DNA of 64,000 nt from Neptunomonas japonica JAMM 1380 (GCF_016592555.1 NZ_AP014546.1:1178001-1242000); one strand, 5' to 3'; numbered from the stretch's first letter, positions 1-8,592 are shown. Notes: generated by a model not told the origin, from the letters alone. A program made the numbers and translations.

Positions 1-650
1 TAATGCCGCTCACCTCCATCAATGATTAATTCCCCTTTTAGGCCAAAAGAGAGCAGCCCAGCAAGAAACATTACACTGACAAAAGAGGGAAGTGCTAGCC
101 AGAGTAAGTCTTGGATGGCGACTTTATCCGCTAGGAATATCATTAGTGTGGTGACATCGCCAGTAATAAGAGATACGCCGCCAGAGTTCACGGCAAATAC
201 AACCAGCACTGCAAATTTTAATGTTTTATTGGGAGGGAGTTTTAATGATAGTACCAGTGCAACAGACACTAGTGTTGCAGTGATGTTGTCAGATAACGAT
301 GAGAATGCAAAGGCGAAGATTGCCACCATAAACAACAGTGTTTTTTCACCTACCCGAGAGGGCAGAAACTTGTATATCATCGTTTCAATAAGGCCCTGAT
401 GGTTAAGAAAGGCCACGAAAGTCATCGCGGCCATCAGGAAGAGCCATAGACTGGCTATCTCAAGTAGGTTTTCATTTAACATCCCCTGGATCTGTTTCGG
501 GGTGACATCATCAACAGGGAAAAGGAAAAGAACTAGCCACGATAGCGTGCCTAGAAAAAGCGTAGTTTTAGCTTTGTTAAGGTGAATGACATCTTCAAGC
601 ACGATCATAAAGAAAGCAATGACAGCAAGAATGATAAGAAAAGTGTGCAT
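1..650 (-). CDS. nhaD: NhaD-type Na+/H+ antiporter, C-terminus cut off by window edge
   Basis: Translating the minus strand from an ATG at 650 gives about 216 residues of hydrophobic membrane protein, open through the window edge. It starts MHTFLIILAV and carries motifs typical of the NhaD branch of the ion transporter superfamily: SSLSDNITATL and, further on, NSGGVSLITGDVTTL. Family knowledge: NhaD exchanges cytoplasmic Na+ (or Li+) for external protons and is common in marine and alkaliphilic gammaproteobacteria. About half of a usual 400-480 residue protein is present. The gene is divergent from the GIY-YIG gene at 787, with 136 bases between them. The long plus-strand open frame across 22-399 is only its shadow. 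Confidence 0.85.
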   Translation of the reverse strand, partial: MHTFLIILAVIAFFMIVLEDVIHLNKAKTTLFLGTLSWLVLFLFPVDDVTPKQIQGMLNENLLEIASLWLFLMAAMTFVAFLNHQGLIETMIYKFLPSRVGEKTLLFMVAIFAFAFSSLSDNITATLVSVALVLSLKLPPNKTLKFAVLVVFAVNSGGVSLITGDVTTLMIFLADKVAIQDLLWLALPSFVSVMFLAGLLSFGLKGELIIDGGERH

Positions 651-786
651 TAGCACGACTCCACAAAATTTAAGAAAGCAATATTTTAGGGGTTGGTTAC
701 TGTGTGTGCATTGTTTTTTTAGGCTTAAACTTTATATTATCCTCTTTAATTAACGTTTAGACGTCCAGTATGAGAGTTTAGATTCA

Positions 787-1068
787 TTGTCGACCTTACC
801 CAATACATCAACTTGGTACATCTATATGCTACTTTGTGCGGATGGTAGTTTGTACACAGGTATTACGACGGATTGTGACAGGCGCTTAAAAGAGCACAAT
901 GAGAGCAATAAGTTAGGTGCTAAATATACGCGCCCCAGAAGACCAGTTGCCCTAGCATGGTCTGAGGAAGTTGCGAGTCGTTCTTTAGCGAGTAAGCGTG
1001 AGTACCAGATTAAGCAGTATTCCCGAGCGAAAAAGTTGGCGCTTATCAGTGGCTTTAGTTCGAGCTAA
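787..1068 (+). CDS. GIY-YIG domain protein, YhbQ/UPF0213 family
   Basis: A 93-residue protein made almost entirely of one GIY-YIG fold: WYIYMLLCADGSLYTGIT near the N-terminus (the Y-I-Y and Y-T-G-I elements), then RLKEHN and a conserved basic stretch ending EYQIKQYSRAKK. Family: UPF0213/YhbQ stand-alone GIY-YIG proteins, suspected DNA-binding or nuclease-like proteins without a settled role. The start used is TTG at 787. The ATG at 827 would remove the first part of the fold, and the ATG at 770 runs into a stop at once. The gene stands alone, with no operon partner. Confidence 0.82.
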   Translation: MSTLPNTSTWYIYMLLCADGSLYTGITTDCDRRLKEHNESNKLGAKYTRPRRPVALAWSEEVASRSLASKREYQIKQYSRAKKLALISGFSSS

Positions 1069-1130
1069 ATTCCTCAGGGCTTAACCATAGGTTTAAGCTG
1101 CCGACCTTTTGGCATTTGAATGTTTTTGGC

Positions 1131-1169
1131 TTGACGTAAAATATTTAAATGTTATGTTATAACGTATTT
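1131..1169 (+). promoter_or_regulatory. Zur-regulated promoter of the zinc uptake operon
   Basis: Positions 1147-1169 hold an interrupted palindrome with half-sites GTTAT (1151-1155) and ATAAC (1159-1163) in AT-rich flanks. This closely matches the gammaproteobacterial Zur box (GAAATGTTATANTATAACATTTC pattern). A plausible -35 TTGACG lies at 1131-1136 and a weaker -10 TATGTT at 1153-1158, inside the palindrome, so zinc-loaded Zur would block RNA polymerase. The first downstream gene encodes a His-rich ZrgA-type zinc protein, which supports the assignment. Confidence 0.8.
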
Positions 1170-1187
1170 TTCTAAATGGGTACAGTC

Positions 1188-1790
1188 ATGAAACTTAAAC
1201 CTTTGGTAGTTGCTACCACTTTAACTTCTTTCACGCTGCTAGGGACTTCTTCATTTTTGTATGCAAGTGATGCTCATGAACACGGTATCGCTGAGTTAAA
1301 CGTTGCATTTGAAGCTAAGCAGCTAGAGATCATGTTTTTATCGCCGGCAGCTAATTTGGTTGGTTTCGAACATCCGCCTGAAACTGAACAACAAGAGAAG
1401 CTGATTGTTGACGCTGTGCACGCGTTAAAGCAAGGGTACGACATAATCCGTCTACCTAAAGAAGCAGTATGCTTGTTGAAAGAAGCAGACGTTGAGCAGT
1501 CTTTACTTGAATCGCATTCTTCTGGGCATGAAGAAGAGCATGAGCATGAAAAAGAACATGAGCATGAAGAAGAACATGAGCATGAAAAAGAACATGAGTC
1601 AGGGCATTCAGATTTTACAGTACACTACCAGTTTGTCTGCTCTAAACCGGAGATGCTAACCGGTTTTACAACGGGGCTTTTTGAGCAGTTTCCTATGATT
1701 GAATCAATCAGATATAAGATGGTGAGTCATGAAGGGCAACAAGGTGGCGAACTTTTACCTTCTAAAGGGGACGTACACATTAAACAATAG
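1188..1790 (+). CDS. zrgA: ZrgA family (DUF2796) periplasmic zinc-binding protein
   Basis: A secreted protein of about 200 residues: signal peptide ending FLYASDA, then HEHGIAELNVAF typical of DUF2796/ZrgA, and a central His/Glu-rich stretch of alternating HE/EH pairs built from an imperfect 18-base direct repeat (about 1530-1600). Family knowledge: ZrgA of Vibrio cholerae is the metal-binding part of a Zur-controlled zinc importer (zrgABCDE). An in-frame ATG at 1176 is possible. ATG 1188 is preferred because the signal peptide then begins directly with MKLKPL and leaves a longer leader behind the predicted promoter. The neighbouring ABC ATPase, permease and DUF3299 gene match the zrg gene set. 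Likely repressed by Zur. Confidence 0.85.
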   Translation: MKLKPLVVATTLTSFTLLGTSSFLYASDAHEHGIAELNVAFEAKQLEIMFLSPAANLVGFEHPPETEQQEKLIVDAVHALKQGYDIIRLPKEAVCLLKEADVEQSLLESHSSGHEEEHEHEKEHEHEEEHEHEKEHESGHSDFTVHYQFVCSKPEMLTGFTTGLFEQFPMIESIRYKMVSHEGQQGGELLPSKGDVHIKQ

Positions 1791-1851
1791 CGTTATTTAA
1801 TTAATAGTCGTTATTTCTAGGTCAGTAATAAGCTCAGTATTAGGCACAGCT

Positions 1852-2556
1852 ATGGCAAAGGTGTTATTAGATAAAGTTAAGTACTCTTGGGTAAAAGATG
1901 CACCTCTTTTAGATATTGCAACATGTGATATTCAAAGTGGGGAGCGTGTATTTATACAGGGGCCATCAGGCAGTGGGAAAAGTACACTACTTAACTTACT
2001 GACGGGCTTATTACTGCCAGATTCTGGTGTAATTAATATTGCGGGTAGTGACATTTCATCATTATCAGCTGTAAAAAGAGATTGTTTTCGGGCTGATCAT
2101 ATTGGTTTTGTTTTCCAGCAGTTTAACCTGCTTCCTTATCTCTCATTAATAGACAATGTTATGTTGGCATGTCGTTTTTCAGCGATACGTACACAACGAG
2201 CACTGAAGCATCACGGCAGTGTACGAAAAGCCGCTGAGCAGCTATTAGCTGAGCTAGGTCTGGAGGAACAGCTTCGCCAGCGGGTGACGGTTGCTGAACT
2301 GTCTGTTGGTCAGCAGCAACGTGTGGCGGTAGCGCGAGCTTTAATAGGTTCTCCTGAGCTGTTGATAGCTGATGAGCCTACATCTGCACTAGACGCAGCG
2401 TCGCGCGATACCTTTACTGAGCTATTAATAGCAGAGGCCTCTCGGTACAACAGTACATTATTGTTGGTAAGCCATGATGAGGCATTAGGTCAGCACTTTA
2501 ATAGAACAATTCTACTACAGCATATAAATAGTGCCGGAGTCTTCCATGCTGCTTAG
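1852..2556 (+). CDS. ABC transporter ATP-binding protein of the zrg-type zinc operon
   Basis: A 234-residue ATPase of the LolD/MacB type. Walker A GPSGSGKST is near residue 36, the Q-loop FQQFNLLPYLS follows, the signature reads LSVGQQQRVAVARAL, Walker B is LLIADEPTSALD, and the switch His is in VSHD. Proteins of this class usually pair with an FtsX-type permease and work as mechanotransmitters or extractors rather than classical importers. The partner permease overlaps its 3' end. Position behind ZrgA suggests a role in zinc acquisition, in line with the Vibrio zrg operon. The exact letter (zrgB or zrgC) cannot be assigned here. Confidence 0.85.
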   Translation: MAKVLLDKVKYSWVKDAPLLDIATCDIQSGERVFIQGPSGSGKSTLLNLLTGLLLPDSGVINIAGSDISSLSAVKRDCFRADHIGFVFQQFNLLPYLSLIDNVMLACRFSAIRTQRALKHHGSVRKAAEQLLAELGLEEQLRQRVTVAELSVGQQQRVAVARALIGSPELLIADEPTSALDAASRDTFTELLIAEASRYNSTLLLVSHDEALGQHFNRTILLQHINSAGVFHAA

Positions 2557-3802
2557 TGTTGCGCTGTCGAGTAGCTGGAGCCGCCGTCATACTTTATTTT
2601 TTATTGTACTGACGATTGCTCTCAGTGTGACGCTCTTAATGGGCGTTGAAAAAATTCGTGCAGAAGTGCGTGATAGCTTTAACCGTTCTGTCTCTGGTAC
2701 CGATTTGATTGTTGGAGCCAGAGGAGGGGAGCTACAACTTATCTTGTACTCTATTTTTCATATTGGCCAAGCTTCAAATAATATGAGTTGGGCCAGTTTT
2801 GAGCGGATAAAAAGTAACAAGCATGTTGCGTGGGCAGAGCCTATCTCTCTTGGTGATTCACATAAAGGCTTTAGAGTTGTAGGAACGTCAGCAGGCTTCT
2901 TTGAACATTATCAAGTGGGGCAACAGGCAAGGTTAGCATTTCAGCATGGAAGGGCTTTTAGCGACTTGTTTGATGCGGTTGTTGGTGCGGATGTTGCCAG
3001 ACAGCTTGGGTATCAACTAGGAGAGCGTATTACGCTCTCTCATGGTGTCGGTAAGACAAGCTTTTCTGAACACGATGATCGTCCTTTTAGTATCAGTGGT
3101 GTATTGCAACCAACAGGAACGCCTATTGACCAGTCGGTTTTTGTTAGCTCTCAAGCAATTGAAGCGATTCATGTTGGTTGGCAAGCGGGTAGCCGTATTC
3201 GTGGCCAGCAAGTATCAGAAGTTGAGATAAGAAGTAAAAGCCTACAGCCTAAAGAGTTAACGGCTGTATTAGTCGGCATGAAATCAAAATTAGGTACCTT
3301 TCACCTACAGCGCCAGATTAATAACTATAAAGTGGAGCCTCTGCAAGCGGTATTACCAGGTGTTGCATTACAGCAGATGTGGCAGTTGATTCGTGTTGCT
3401 GAGAACGCGCTGTTGTTAGTCTCTGCATGTGTAGTTTTGGCTGGATTCATGGGTATGTTGGCTGTGTTGCTTACAAGCTTAGGGGCACGACGCAAAGAGA
3501 TGGCTATTTTACGCTCAATCGGAGCGAGGCCTTGGCATATTGTGGGTTTGCTTGTATTTGAGTCTACATTGGTGAGCATAGTGGGAACTTTGATAGGGGT
3601 ATTGATGTCTGTATTCTTGTTGATGTTCGCACGACCATTACTTGAAGTACATTTTGGTTTATTTATCCAGTCAGCTGGGTTGTCTTTGGATGACTTGCCG
3701 ATGTTATTCTGTGTTGTGTTGGCTGGGGCACTAACGGGGTTGTGGCCAGGTTACCGGGCTTATCAAATGACAGCTGCGGACGGGCTTACGGCTCGATATT
3801 AA
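2546..3802 (+). CDS. FtsX/MacB-like ABC transporter permease of the zrg-type operon
   Basis: A permease of about 418 residues. One N-terminal membrane segment (FFIVLTIALSVTLLMGV) is followed by a MacB-like periplasmic domain and three C-terminal membrane segments, with the FtsX signature GARRKEMAILRSIGARPWHI. This 1+3 topology is that of type VII ABC systems. The start chosen is ATG 2546; a GTG at 2531 is also in frame. Either start overlaps the ATPase gene, showing translational coupling. Within the operon it should form the membrane partner of the preceding ATPase; the substrate (zinc or a zinc-ZrgA complex) is inferred from context only. Confidence 0.83.
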   Translation: MLLSVALSSSWSRRHTLFFIVLTIALSVTLLMGVEKIRAEVRDSFNRSVSGTDLIVGARGGELQLILYSIFHIGQASNNMSWASFERIKSNKHVAWAEPISLGDSHKGFRVVGTSAGFFEHYQVGQQARLAFQHGRAFSDLFDAVVGADVARQLGYQLGERITLSHGVGKTSFSEHDDRPFSISGVLQPTGTPIDQSVFVSSQAIEAIHVGWQAGSRIRGQQVSEVEIRSKSLQPKELTAVLVGMKSKLGTFHLQRQINNYKVEPLQAVLPGVALQQMWQLIRVAENALLLVSACVVLAGFMGMLAVLLTSLGARRKEMAILRSIGARPWHIVGLLVFESTLVSIVGTLIGVLMSVFLLMFARPLLEVHFGLFIQSAGLSLDDLPMLFCVVLAGALTGLWPGYRAYQMTAADGLTARY

Positions 3803-3892
3803 ATAAACCTATTTGATCATTTATTTCTTCATATCACTTGTGGTTGAGTGTTCGTGTTTATGATTTTTCTAAAGTAAGGATTGGGTTTTAGT

Positions 3893-4437
3893 ATGCCGGT
3901 AAGCAGGTCTTTAATAAGTGTTTTTGCACTGTATGTACTCTTTTCGATTAAAGCCATAGCAGGTGATGTTTTGCTTAACGGAGAAAAGGTAGAGCAGCTA
4001 GACTGGGAGCAATTGATGCCTGCCGATTATAACCTAGATGGCTTTTTTGATGATCGAGATATAGGTGCGTGGGATGACTTGGATCCCAAAACTGCTCTAT
4101 TAATGGATGAGTTACAACAGGTTTTGCAATCGGCCCCTATTGTCCCTGAAATGGATGGGAGAATGATTAAGATACCTGGTTTTGTTGTACCTGTAGAAGG
4201 TGAAAATCAAAATGTATTTAAGTTTTTTTAGTACCGTACTTTGGTGCATGTATTCATGTTCCGCCACCTCCATCGAACCAAATTATTTATGCTGACTACG
4301 AACCCGGTGTTAAGTTAGAAAGTCTTTATGATGCTGTATGGTTGACGGGTAAGCTAAGAACAAAGACTTTTAGCCATGAGTTGGCATCATCAGGTTACAC
4401 AATGGATGTTTATCGCATAGAGCCTTATAACGAATAA
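3893..4437 (+). pseudogene. DUF3299 protein (ZrgE-like) interrupted by a 1-nt frameshift in a T7 run
   Basis: The frame from ATG 3893 (AAGGA ribosome site at 3876-3880) encodes a secreted protein with signal MPVSRSLISVFALYVLF and DUF3299 features such as KIPGFVVPVEGENQN. It stops at 4229-4231 just after seven Ts (4223-4229). The -1 frame continues without a break as LVPYFGACIHVPPPPSNQI and on to YRIEPYNE, ending at 4437. This tail is the conserved C-terminal half of DUF3299 proteins, the last gene of zrg-type zinc operons. One more T would restore a protein of about 180 residues. It could be a real null mutation, a sequencing error, or slippage on the T run. The rest of the protein is undamaged, so any break is recent. 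Confidence 0.8.
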
Positions 4438-4633
4438 TAGTTAAAGAGCAATTTCTAAAGAATACTCCACAGCAAAAATAGCCGTATTGTGTATTACCTC
4501 AGTTGTTACTGTCGTCGTAGAACTTTGTTAAAGTGTGTCATAAAATAGCGTGTGAAGTATCACGCCAATAATACATTTAGACAGATGTTTTCGCGCTAGC
4601 GTTTTCTGTTTATTCCATGCTGAGTTTCCTCAT

Positions 4634-5782
4634 ATGAAATACCCAACAACAAAGTTGCCTAAAGTTGGTACGACTATTTTTACTGTTATGTCACAGATGG
4701 CAGCAGAGCATAATGCGATTAATTTATCGCAGGGCTTCCCCGATTTTGATGGGCCTAAAAAGCTATTAGACTCAGTAGGCCATTATATTGCACAAGGTGC
4801 TAACCAGTATGCCCCGATGACGGGTATGCCAGTACTACGTGAAGAGATTGCTAGAAAAGTAGCTGCCTTATATGGAACTACAGTTTCGGCTGAGACTGAA
4901 ATAACAGTAACCTCGGGCGCGACGGAAGCCTTGTTTGCGGCAATATCGGCAGTAGTGCAGCAAGGTGATGAAGTGATCGTGTTTGATCCCGCTTATGATA
5001 GTTACGAGCCGGCAATCGAGCTTAACGGTGGTATTGCCGTACATCTACAGTTACAACCCCCTGGTTTTCATATCGACTGGCAGCACCTCAAGGATGCCAT
5101 TACTGCCAGAACACGCATGATTATTATTAACACACCCCATAACCCGACAGGTTCTATTTTATCGGCTCAAGATCTTGAGCAGTTGGCTGAACTGGTGCGC
5201 GACACCGACATTCTGTTATTAGGCGATGAAGTCTATGAGCATATTGTTTTTGATGGCCAGAAACACCACAGCCTGTTGGGCCATTCTGAGTTGTATCAGC
5301 GTAGCTTTGTGGTGTCTTCTTTTGGCAAGACCTACCACACAACGGGTTGGAAAATTGGTTATTGTGTCGCTCCTGCTATTTTATCGGCAGAGCTTCGCAA
5401 GGTGCATCAGTACCTGACATTCTCAACGTCAACACCGATGCAGTTAGCACTCGCTGATATTATGCGAGATGAACCTTCCCACTATCATGATCTTCCAGAT
5501 TTTTATCAGCGTAAACGCGATCTGTTCAACACATTAATTAAGCCCAGTAAATTTTCTTTTACTCCGGGTGAAGGGACTTATTTCCAATTGGTTGATTACA
5601 GTGCAATTAGCGATATGAGTGACGTTGCGTTTTGTCAGTGGTTGATCAAAGAGGTGGGCGTCGCGGCAATACCCGTTTCTGTTTTTTGCCAGGCACCACC
5701 AGATATGAAGTTGGTGCGATTCTGTTTTGCAAAAGATGACGCTACATTGAAACAAGCCGCTGAACGTTTAATTGCGATTTAG
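4634..5782 (+). CDS. PLP-dependent methionine/glutamine-type aminotransferase (YbdL/MtnE-like)
   Basis: A 382-residue fold-type I aminotransferase. The N-terminus KLPKVGTTIFTVMSQMA followed by INLSQGFPDFDGP is characteristic of the YbdL/kynurenine aminotransferase branch. PLP contacts visible are Asp198 in GDEVYEH and the Schiff-base lysine Lys232 in SSFGKTYHTTGWKIGY. Known members transaminate methionine, glutamine or aromatic amino acids and can act at the last step of methionine salvage. The omega-amidase gene begins 11 bases downstream. That pairing (glutamine transaminase plus omega-amidase) hydrolyses the alpha-ketoglutaramate formed when glutamine donates the amino group, so glutamine is the likely donor. 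Confidence 0.85.
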   Translation: MKYPTTKLPKVGTTIFTVMSQMAAEHNAINLSQGFPDFDGPKKLLDSVGHYIAQGANQYAPMTGMPVLREEIARKVAALYGTTVSAETEITVTSGATEALFAAISAVVQQGDEVIVFDPAYDSYEPAIELNGGIAVHLQLQPPGFHIDWQHLKDAITARTRMIIINTPHNPTGSILSAQDLEQLAELVRDTDILLLGDEVYEHIVFDGQKHHSLLGHSELYQRSFVVSSFGKTYHTTGWKIGYCVAPAILSAELRKVHQYLTFSTSTPMQLALADIMRDEPSHYHDLPDFYQRKRDLFNTLIKPSKFSFTPGEGTYFQLVDYSAISDMSDVAFCQWLIKEVGVAAIPVSVFCQAPPDMKLVRFCFAKDDATLKQAAERLIAI

Positions 5783-5792
5783 GAGAGTTCTA

Positions 5793-6578
5793 ATGATAAA
5801 GCTTGATGATTTACGTGTGTCATTGGTACAAACCGAACTGATATGGCAGGCTCCTGAAAAAAACCGTCATATGTTGGCAGAGAAACTCGCTTCGTTAAAA
5901 GGAAAAACTGACCTCGTCATTTTACCTGAGATGTTTACAACCTGCTTTATGATGAACCCTGAAGAGCACTCGGAACCTATGCTTGGGGATACACTCGCGT
6001 GGATGAAGTCTCAGGCTGCATTGTTGGACGCTGCCATATGCGGTTCAGTCGCGATACAAGAGAGTGATACTTACATTAATAGAATGTTACTCGTCTCTCC
6101 TACAGGAGAGATGCAGTTTTACGATAAAACTCATCTTTTCAGAATGGGTAATGAGCACCAACATTATCGGGCGGGTGCTGAGCGAATTATCTTTGAGTAT
6201 GCGGGATGGCGCATATTACCGACCATCTGTTATGACCTGCGTTTTCCAGTGTTTATGCGCTGCCAGAATGATTATGACCTAGCAATTTGTGTTGCCAATT
6301 GGCCTGCGCCACGACGCAATCCGTGGCGTACACTGCTTCAAGCACGCGCTATTGAGAATCAATGCTATATGCTAGGTGTTAATCGTGTGGGTGAAGACGG
6401 CGTTGGGCTGCATTACAGTGGTGATTCATTAGCAGTAAACTTTAAAGGCGAACTGATATTGGATAAGCCGCAAGGGGAAAGCTTTATTAAAACAGTTGTA
6501 TTGCATCTTAATGAAGTGAAGCAATTTCGCGAAGTGTTTCCTGCGTGGCAGGATGCTGATGAGTTCTCGATGAGTTGA
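5793..6578 (+). CDS. Nitrilase-superfamily omega-amidase (YafV-like)
   Basis: A 261-residue carbon-nitrogen hydrolase with the catalytic triad visible: Glu46 in LPEMFTT, Lys112 in YDKTHLF and Cys146 in ICYDLRFPVF. The family hydrolyses alpha-ketoglutaramate or alpha-ketosuccinamate to the free ketoacid and ammonia. ATG 5793 is preferred: it follows a GGAG ribosome site at 5782-5785, while the upstream TTG at 5772 would overlap the aminotransferase. Co-transcription with the preceding aminotransferase makes a two-step metabolite-repair or methionine-salvage unit. It converges on the ChaN-like gene with only 15 bases between them. Confidence 0.87.
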   Translation: MIKLDDLRVSLVQTELIWQAPEKNRHMLAEKLASLKGKTDLVILPEMFTTCFMMNPEEHSEPMLGDTLAWMKSQAALLDAAICGSVAIQESDTYINRMLLVSPTGEMQFYDKTHLFRMGNEHQHYRAGAERIIFEYAGWRILPTICYDLRFPVFMRCQNDYDLAICVANWPAPRRNPWRTLLQARAIENQCYMLGVNRVGEDGVGLHYSGDSLAVNFKGELILDKPQGESFIKTVVLHLNEVKQFREVFPAWQDADEFSMS

Positions 6579-6593
6579 TAAAAAGCACAAGTC

Positions 6594-7535
6594 TTATGAC
6601 TTATGCTTATCGCGAAGGCTTGCGCAGTAGTCTTTTTCTACCTGCTTTGGCGTAAACCAGATGTAATCAGCCTCACTTAGTGAGGCGTAATCTTCTGGCT
6701 GAAGTTGGTTTTTTCTGACTTCTGCTAGTAATACCGTTTTTGTGGTTTGCTTTGTTACTTGGCGAAGGTGTAACGGTACACCTATGTTTTTTTGTGTATG
6801 AAAGCTTCCTGCGATAAGAATGCTAGGTTCTTTGCCTATTAACATTGCGTTGGCCATGCTGGCATCACGTGTTAGTTGAATAGTCATCATTGGTGCTAAC
6901 TGTGCTTTTGGCATGAGTTGGCAGTGGCTTTCGAATACCTGATTTAAGATCTGTTTTTTAGCGACTTCAGGGATGTTTTTAAGAGTCTTAAAGGGAGTTT
7001 CGTTGAATAAAGTATCATTATTTTTTTGCTGATAAATTTGCTTTATTGTGGCTCGATTTATATTACCTGCACTAATGTTAGCGCCTTTTAACAGGCTGTT
7101 ATGTATTAATGGAGCGTAATCTTTCCAAGGCCAGCCTTTGTCATTCCATGAAAGCTTTCTATGTATCTGATCTTTGCTATCAGTTGATGATAGTAATGCA
7201 ATGTTGCTTTGCTGCTCATCGGTGAGCATTTCAAATACAACCCGCGTGTGAGGTTTGTTGAGCAGTGATTCGAGCAGTTGTAATTCGAGTCTGTGGTGGT
7301 CTTCATTATCATGTTTTTCGCCGACTAGAACATAGTGAGACTTTTGTAAGTCGGTTATTAGCGTCTTTTCTGTGATATATGCTTGATCATCTAAGCTATA
7401 GATTTTTCCTACAAGGGGGTGGTTTTGTAGAAGAGGAGCTGACCACTCAGCGTTAGCTTGGCTGAACAGGGATGTTAAAAATAAGAAAAGTACTACGCAT
7501 TGAAAAAGGTACGAGTTGGTAGTTTTTTTAAGCAT
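6594..7535 (-). CDS. ChaN family (DUF399) putative haem/iron-uptake protein
   Basis: A 313-residue exported protein: signal peptide MLKKTTNSYLFQCVVLFLFL ending SQANA, then the ChaN/DUF399 core with VLVGEKHDNEDHH near the N-terminus, RVVFEML, WPWKDYAPLIH, and SEADYIWFTP at the end. Family knowledge: Campylobacter ChaN is an outer-membrane lipoprotein that binds haem pairs. The EKHDNEDHH segment supplies metal- or haem-ligand candidates. No lipobox cysteine is seen at the signal cleavage site, so this copy is probably soluble and periplasmic. It lies downstream of the hibernation factor on the same strand, with a strong terminator between them, so it needs its own promoter. Confidence 0.78.
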   Translation of the reverse strand: MLKKTTNSYLFQCVVLFLFLTSLFSQANAEWSAPLLQNHPLVGKIYSLDDQAYITEKTLITDLQKSHYVLVGEKHDNEDHHRLELQLLESLLNKPHTRVVFEMLTDEQQSNIALLSSTDSKDQIHRKLSWNDKGWPWKDYAPLIHNSLLKGANISAGNINRATIKQIYQQKNNDTLFNETPFKTLKNIPEVAKKQILNQVFESHCQLMPKAQLAPMMTIQLTRDASMANAMLIGKEPSILIAGSFHTQKNIGVPLHLRQVTKQTTKTVLLAEVRKNQLQPEDYASLSEADYIWFTPKQVEKDYCASLRDKHKS

Positions 7536-7569
7536 ATTAAGCTCGTTTTACGGCTTTATTAGACGTATC

Positions 7570-7592
7570 AAAAAAGGCCCCGCAGGGCCTTT
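7570..7592 (-). terminator. Rho-independent terminator of the hpf gene
   Basis: An 8-bp GC-rich stem AAAGGCCC (7573-7580) / GGGCCTTT (7585-7592) with a four-base loop. On the minus strand it is followed by a run of six T. It sits 23 bases after the stop codon of the gene at 7615-7986. Confidence 0.85.
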
Positions 7593-7614
7593 AGTATCTA
7601 ATAATGGGTTACTT

Positions 7615-7986
7615 TCAGGCCTGATAGACCTCTTCGTCGTCGATATCATCATCGTTGACGGATTCTTCACCAATTAAAGTAGTATGTTTAGGTGTACCTT
7701 TTTTGTGCACCTGTTTGTCGTGTAGTTTTGCTAGCTGGCGGTCAATTTTTTGAGCGAGTGCATCCAATGCAACAAAAAGATTATCATCCGATGCTTTAGC
7801 ATTAATTTCTCTGCCTGCGGCATGGAGAGTTGCTTCAACTTCTTCTAGGCGGTCTGTTTTATCTAGAGTGACCTGAGCACTTGAAATAACATCGTAACGT
7901 TCTTGGCTGTGTTCTAACCAAGATTCAATTTTTTCGCGAATAGCGGGTGAAACTTTATCATGGCGGTTAGTGATGTTGATGATCAT
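7615..7986 (-). CDS. hpf: Ribosome hibernation-promoting factor, HPF/YfiA family
   Basis: A 123-residue protein beginning MIINITNRHDKVSPAIREKIESWL. It is a short-form ribosome hibernation factor (beta-alpha-beta-beta-beta-alpha domain) with an acidic C-terminal tail ending in a DDDIDDEE stretch. The family binds the 30S A/P-site region and stabilises 100S or inactive 70S ribosomes in stationary phase. Short HPF lacks the C-terminal dimerisation domain of the long form; the acidic tail here is low complexity. The gene is monocistronic with a clear terminator. It is not in the usual rpoN-hpf-ptsN cluster, so it may be a second copy or the YfiA (RaiA) type. Confidence 0.85.
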   Translation of the reverse strand: MIINITNRHDKVSPAIREKIESWLEHSQERYDVISSAQVTLDKTDRLEEVEATLHAAGREINAKASDDNLFVALDALAQKIDRQLAKLHDKQVHKKGTPKHTTLIGEESVNDDDIDDEEVYQA

Positions 7987-8142
7987 ATAATTTCCTTACT
8001 ACGTAAATTGCAACAACCAAAGGCTGCGTATAAATCAACATTGAAAACGTAACTTACCGGGGTCCTTTTTCTTAAATATTTATGAACTTTGTGAATTCAC
8101 TATAGCTCTGATTTTACAAAAAAGGAAAGAGATTTTTCAGCT

Positions 8143-8472
8143 TTATTCTTCTACCCATACTTCACGTACCGGTTCGCCAAAATCATCGTAGATTATTTTC
8201 TTTCTTGGGCGCTTAGAATGAACTAGAGTTGGTTTTTCAACTTTAGAACGTCGCCTAGAATCGATTGCATTGAGTGCTTCAGGCACCGGCGTACGCTCTT
8301 GCTTTGGATGTCCAAAAACAAAGCTGTTGCGGTGGTAGGCGCCATCTTCTAAGCCGCTGGCTCCACTATCGACTTCTTTAACTTTACCGCCATTCTTTAA
8401 GAATGCTTGAACCTGATCTTCAAGCTCTTGGCGGGTTTGTGCTTTGGTTGGGCGTTTATTCATGGAGCACAT
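8143..8472 (-). CDS. Small basic protein, possibly SutA-like
   Basis: A 109-residue cytoplasmic protein with no signal or membrane segment. It is very basic in the middle (SRRRSK, KRPRKKI) with an acidic tail ending EPVREVWVEE. The segment QVQAFLKNGGKVKEV resembles the C-terminal part of SutA, the RNA-polymerase-binding regulator of slow-growing Pseudomonas, but the acidic N-terminus of SutA is missing and the likeness is too short for an assignment. The start is ATG 8472; ATG 8463 is nearly as good. The gene is divergent from the DUF2947 gene. Confidence 0.6.
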   Translation of the reverse strand: MCSMNKRPTKAQTRQELEDQVQAFLKNGGKVKEVDSGASGLEDGAYHRNSFVFGHPKQERTPVPEALNAIDSRRRSKVEKPTLVHSKRPRKKIIYDDFGEPVREVWVEE

Positions 8473-8518
8473 TATGCCTGATCGTGTTGCGTGATGTAAT
8501 GCATCGGATAGATAAGCG

Positions 8519-8545
8519 TGTAAGAGTACACAGGTGTGTCTTACA
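8519..8545. promoter_or_regulatory. Inverted repeat between divergent genes
   Basis: TGTAAGA (8519-8525) and TCTTACA (8539-8545) are perfect inverted arms, with partly self-complementary bases between them. The repeat lies in the 120-base gap between the divergent genes starting at 8472 (minus) and 8593 (plus). It may be an operator or a hairpin in one of the leaders. No known regulator motif is recognised. Confidence 0.4.
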
Positions 8546-8592
8546 TCGCTAGCCGGTATACTCGGCGTATATTGTATTAATAGAGTTGGAAG

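Noticed and set aside
22..399. Plus-strand open frame at the window start
   Set aside because: Antisense to the NhaD gene, which has clear family motifs on the minus strand.
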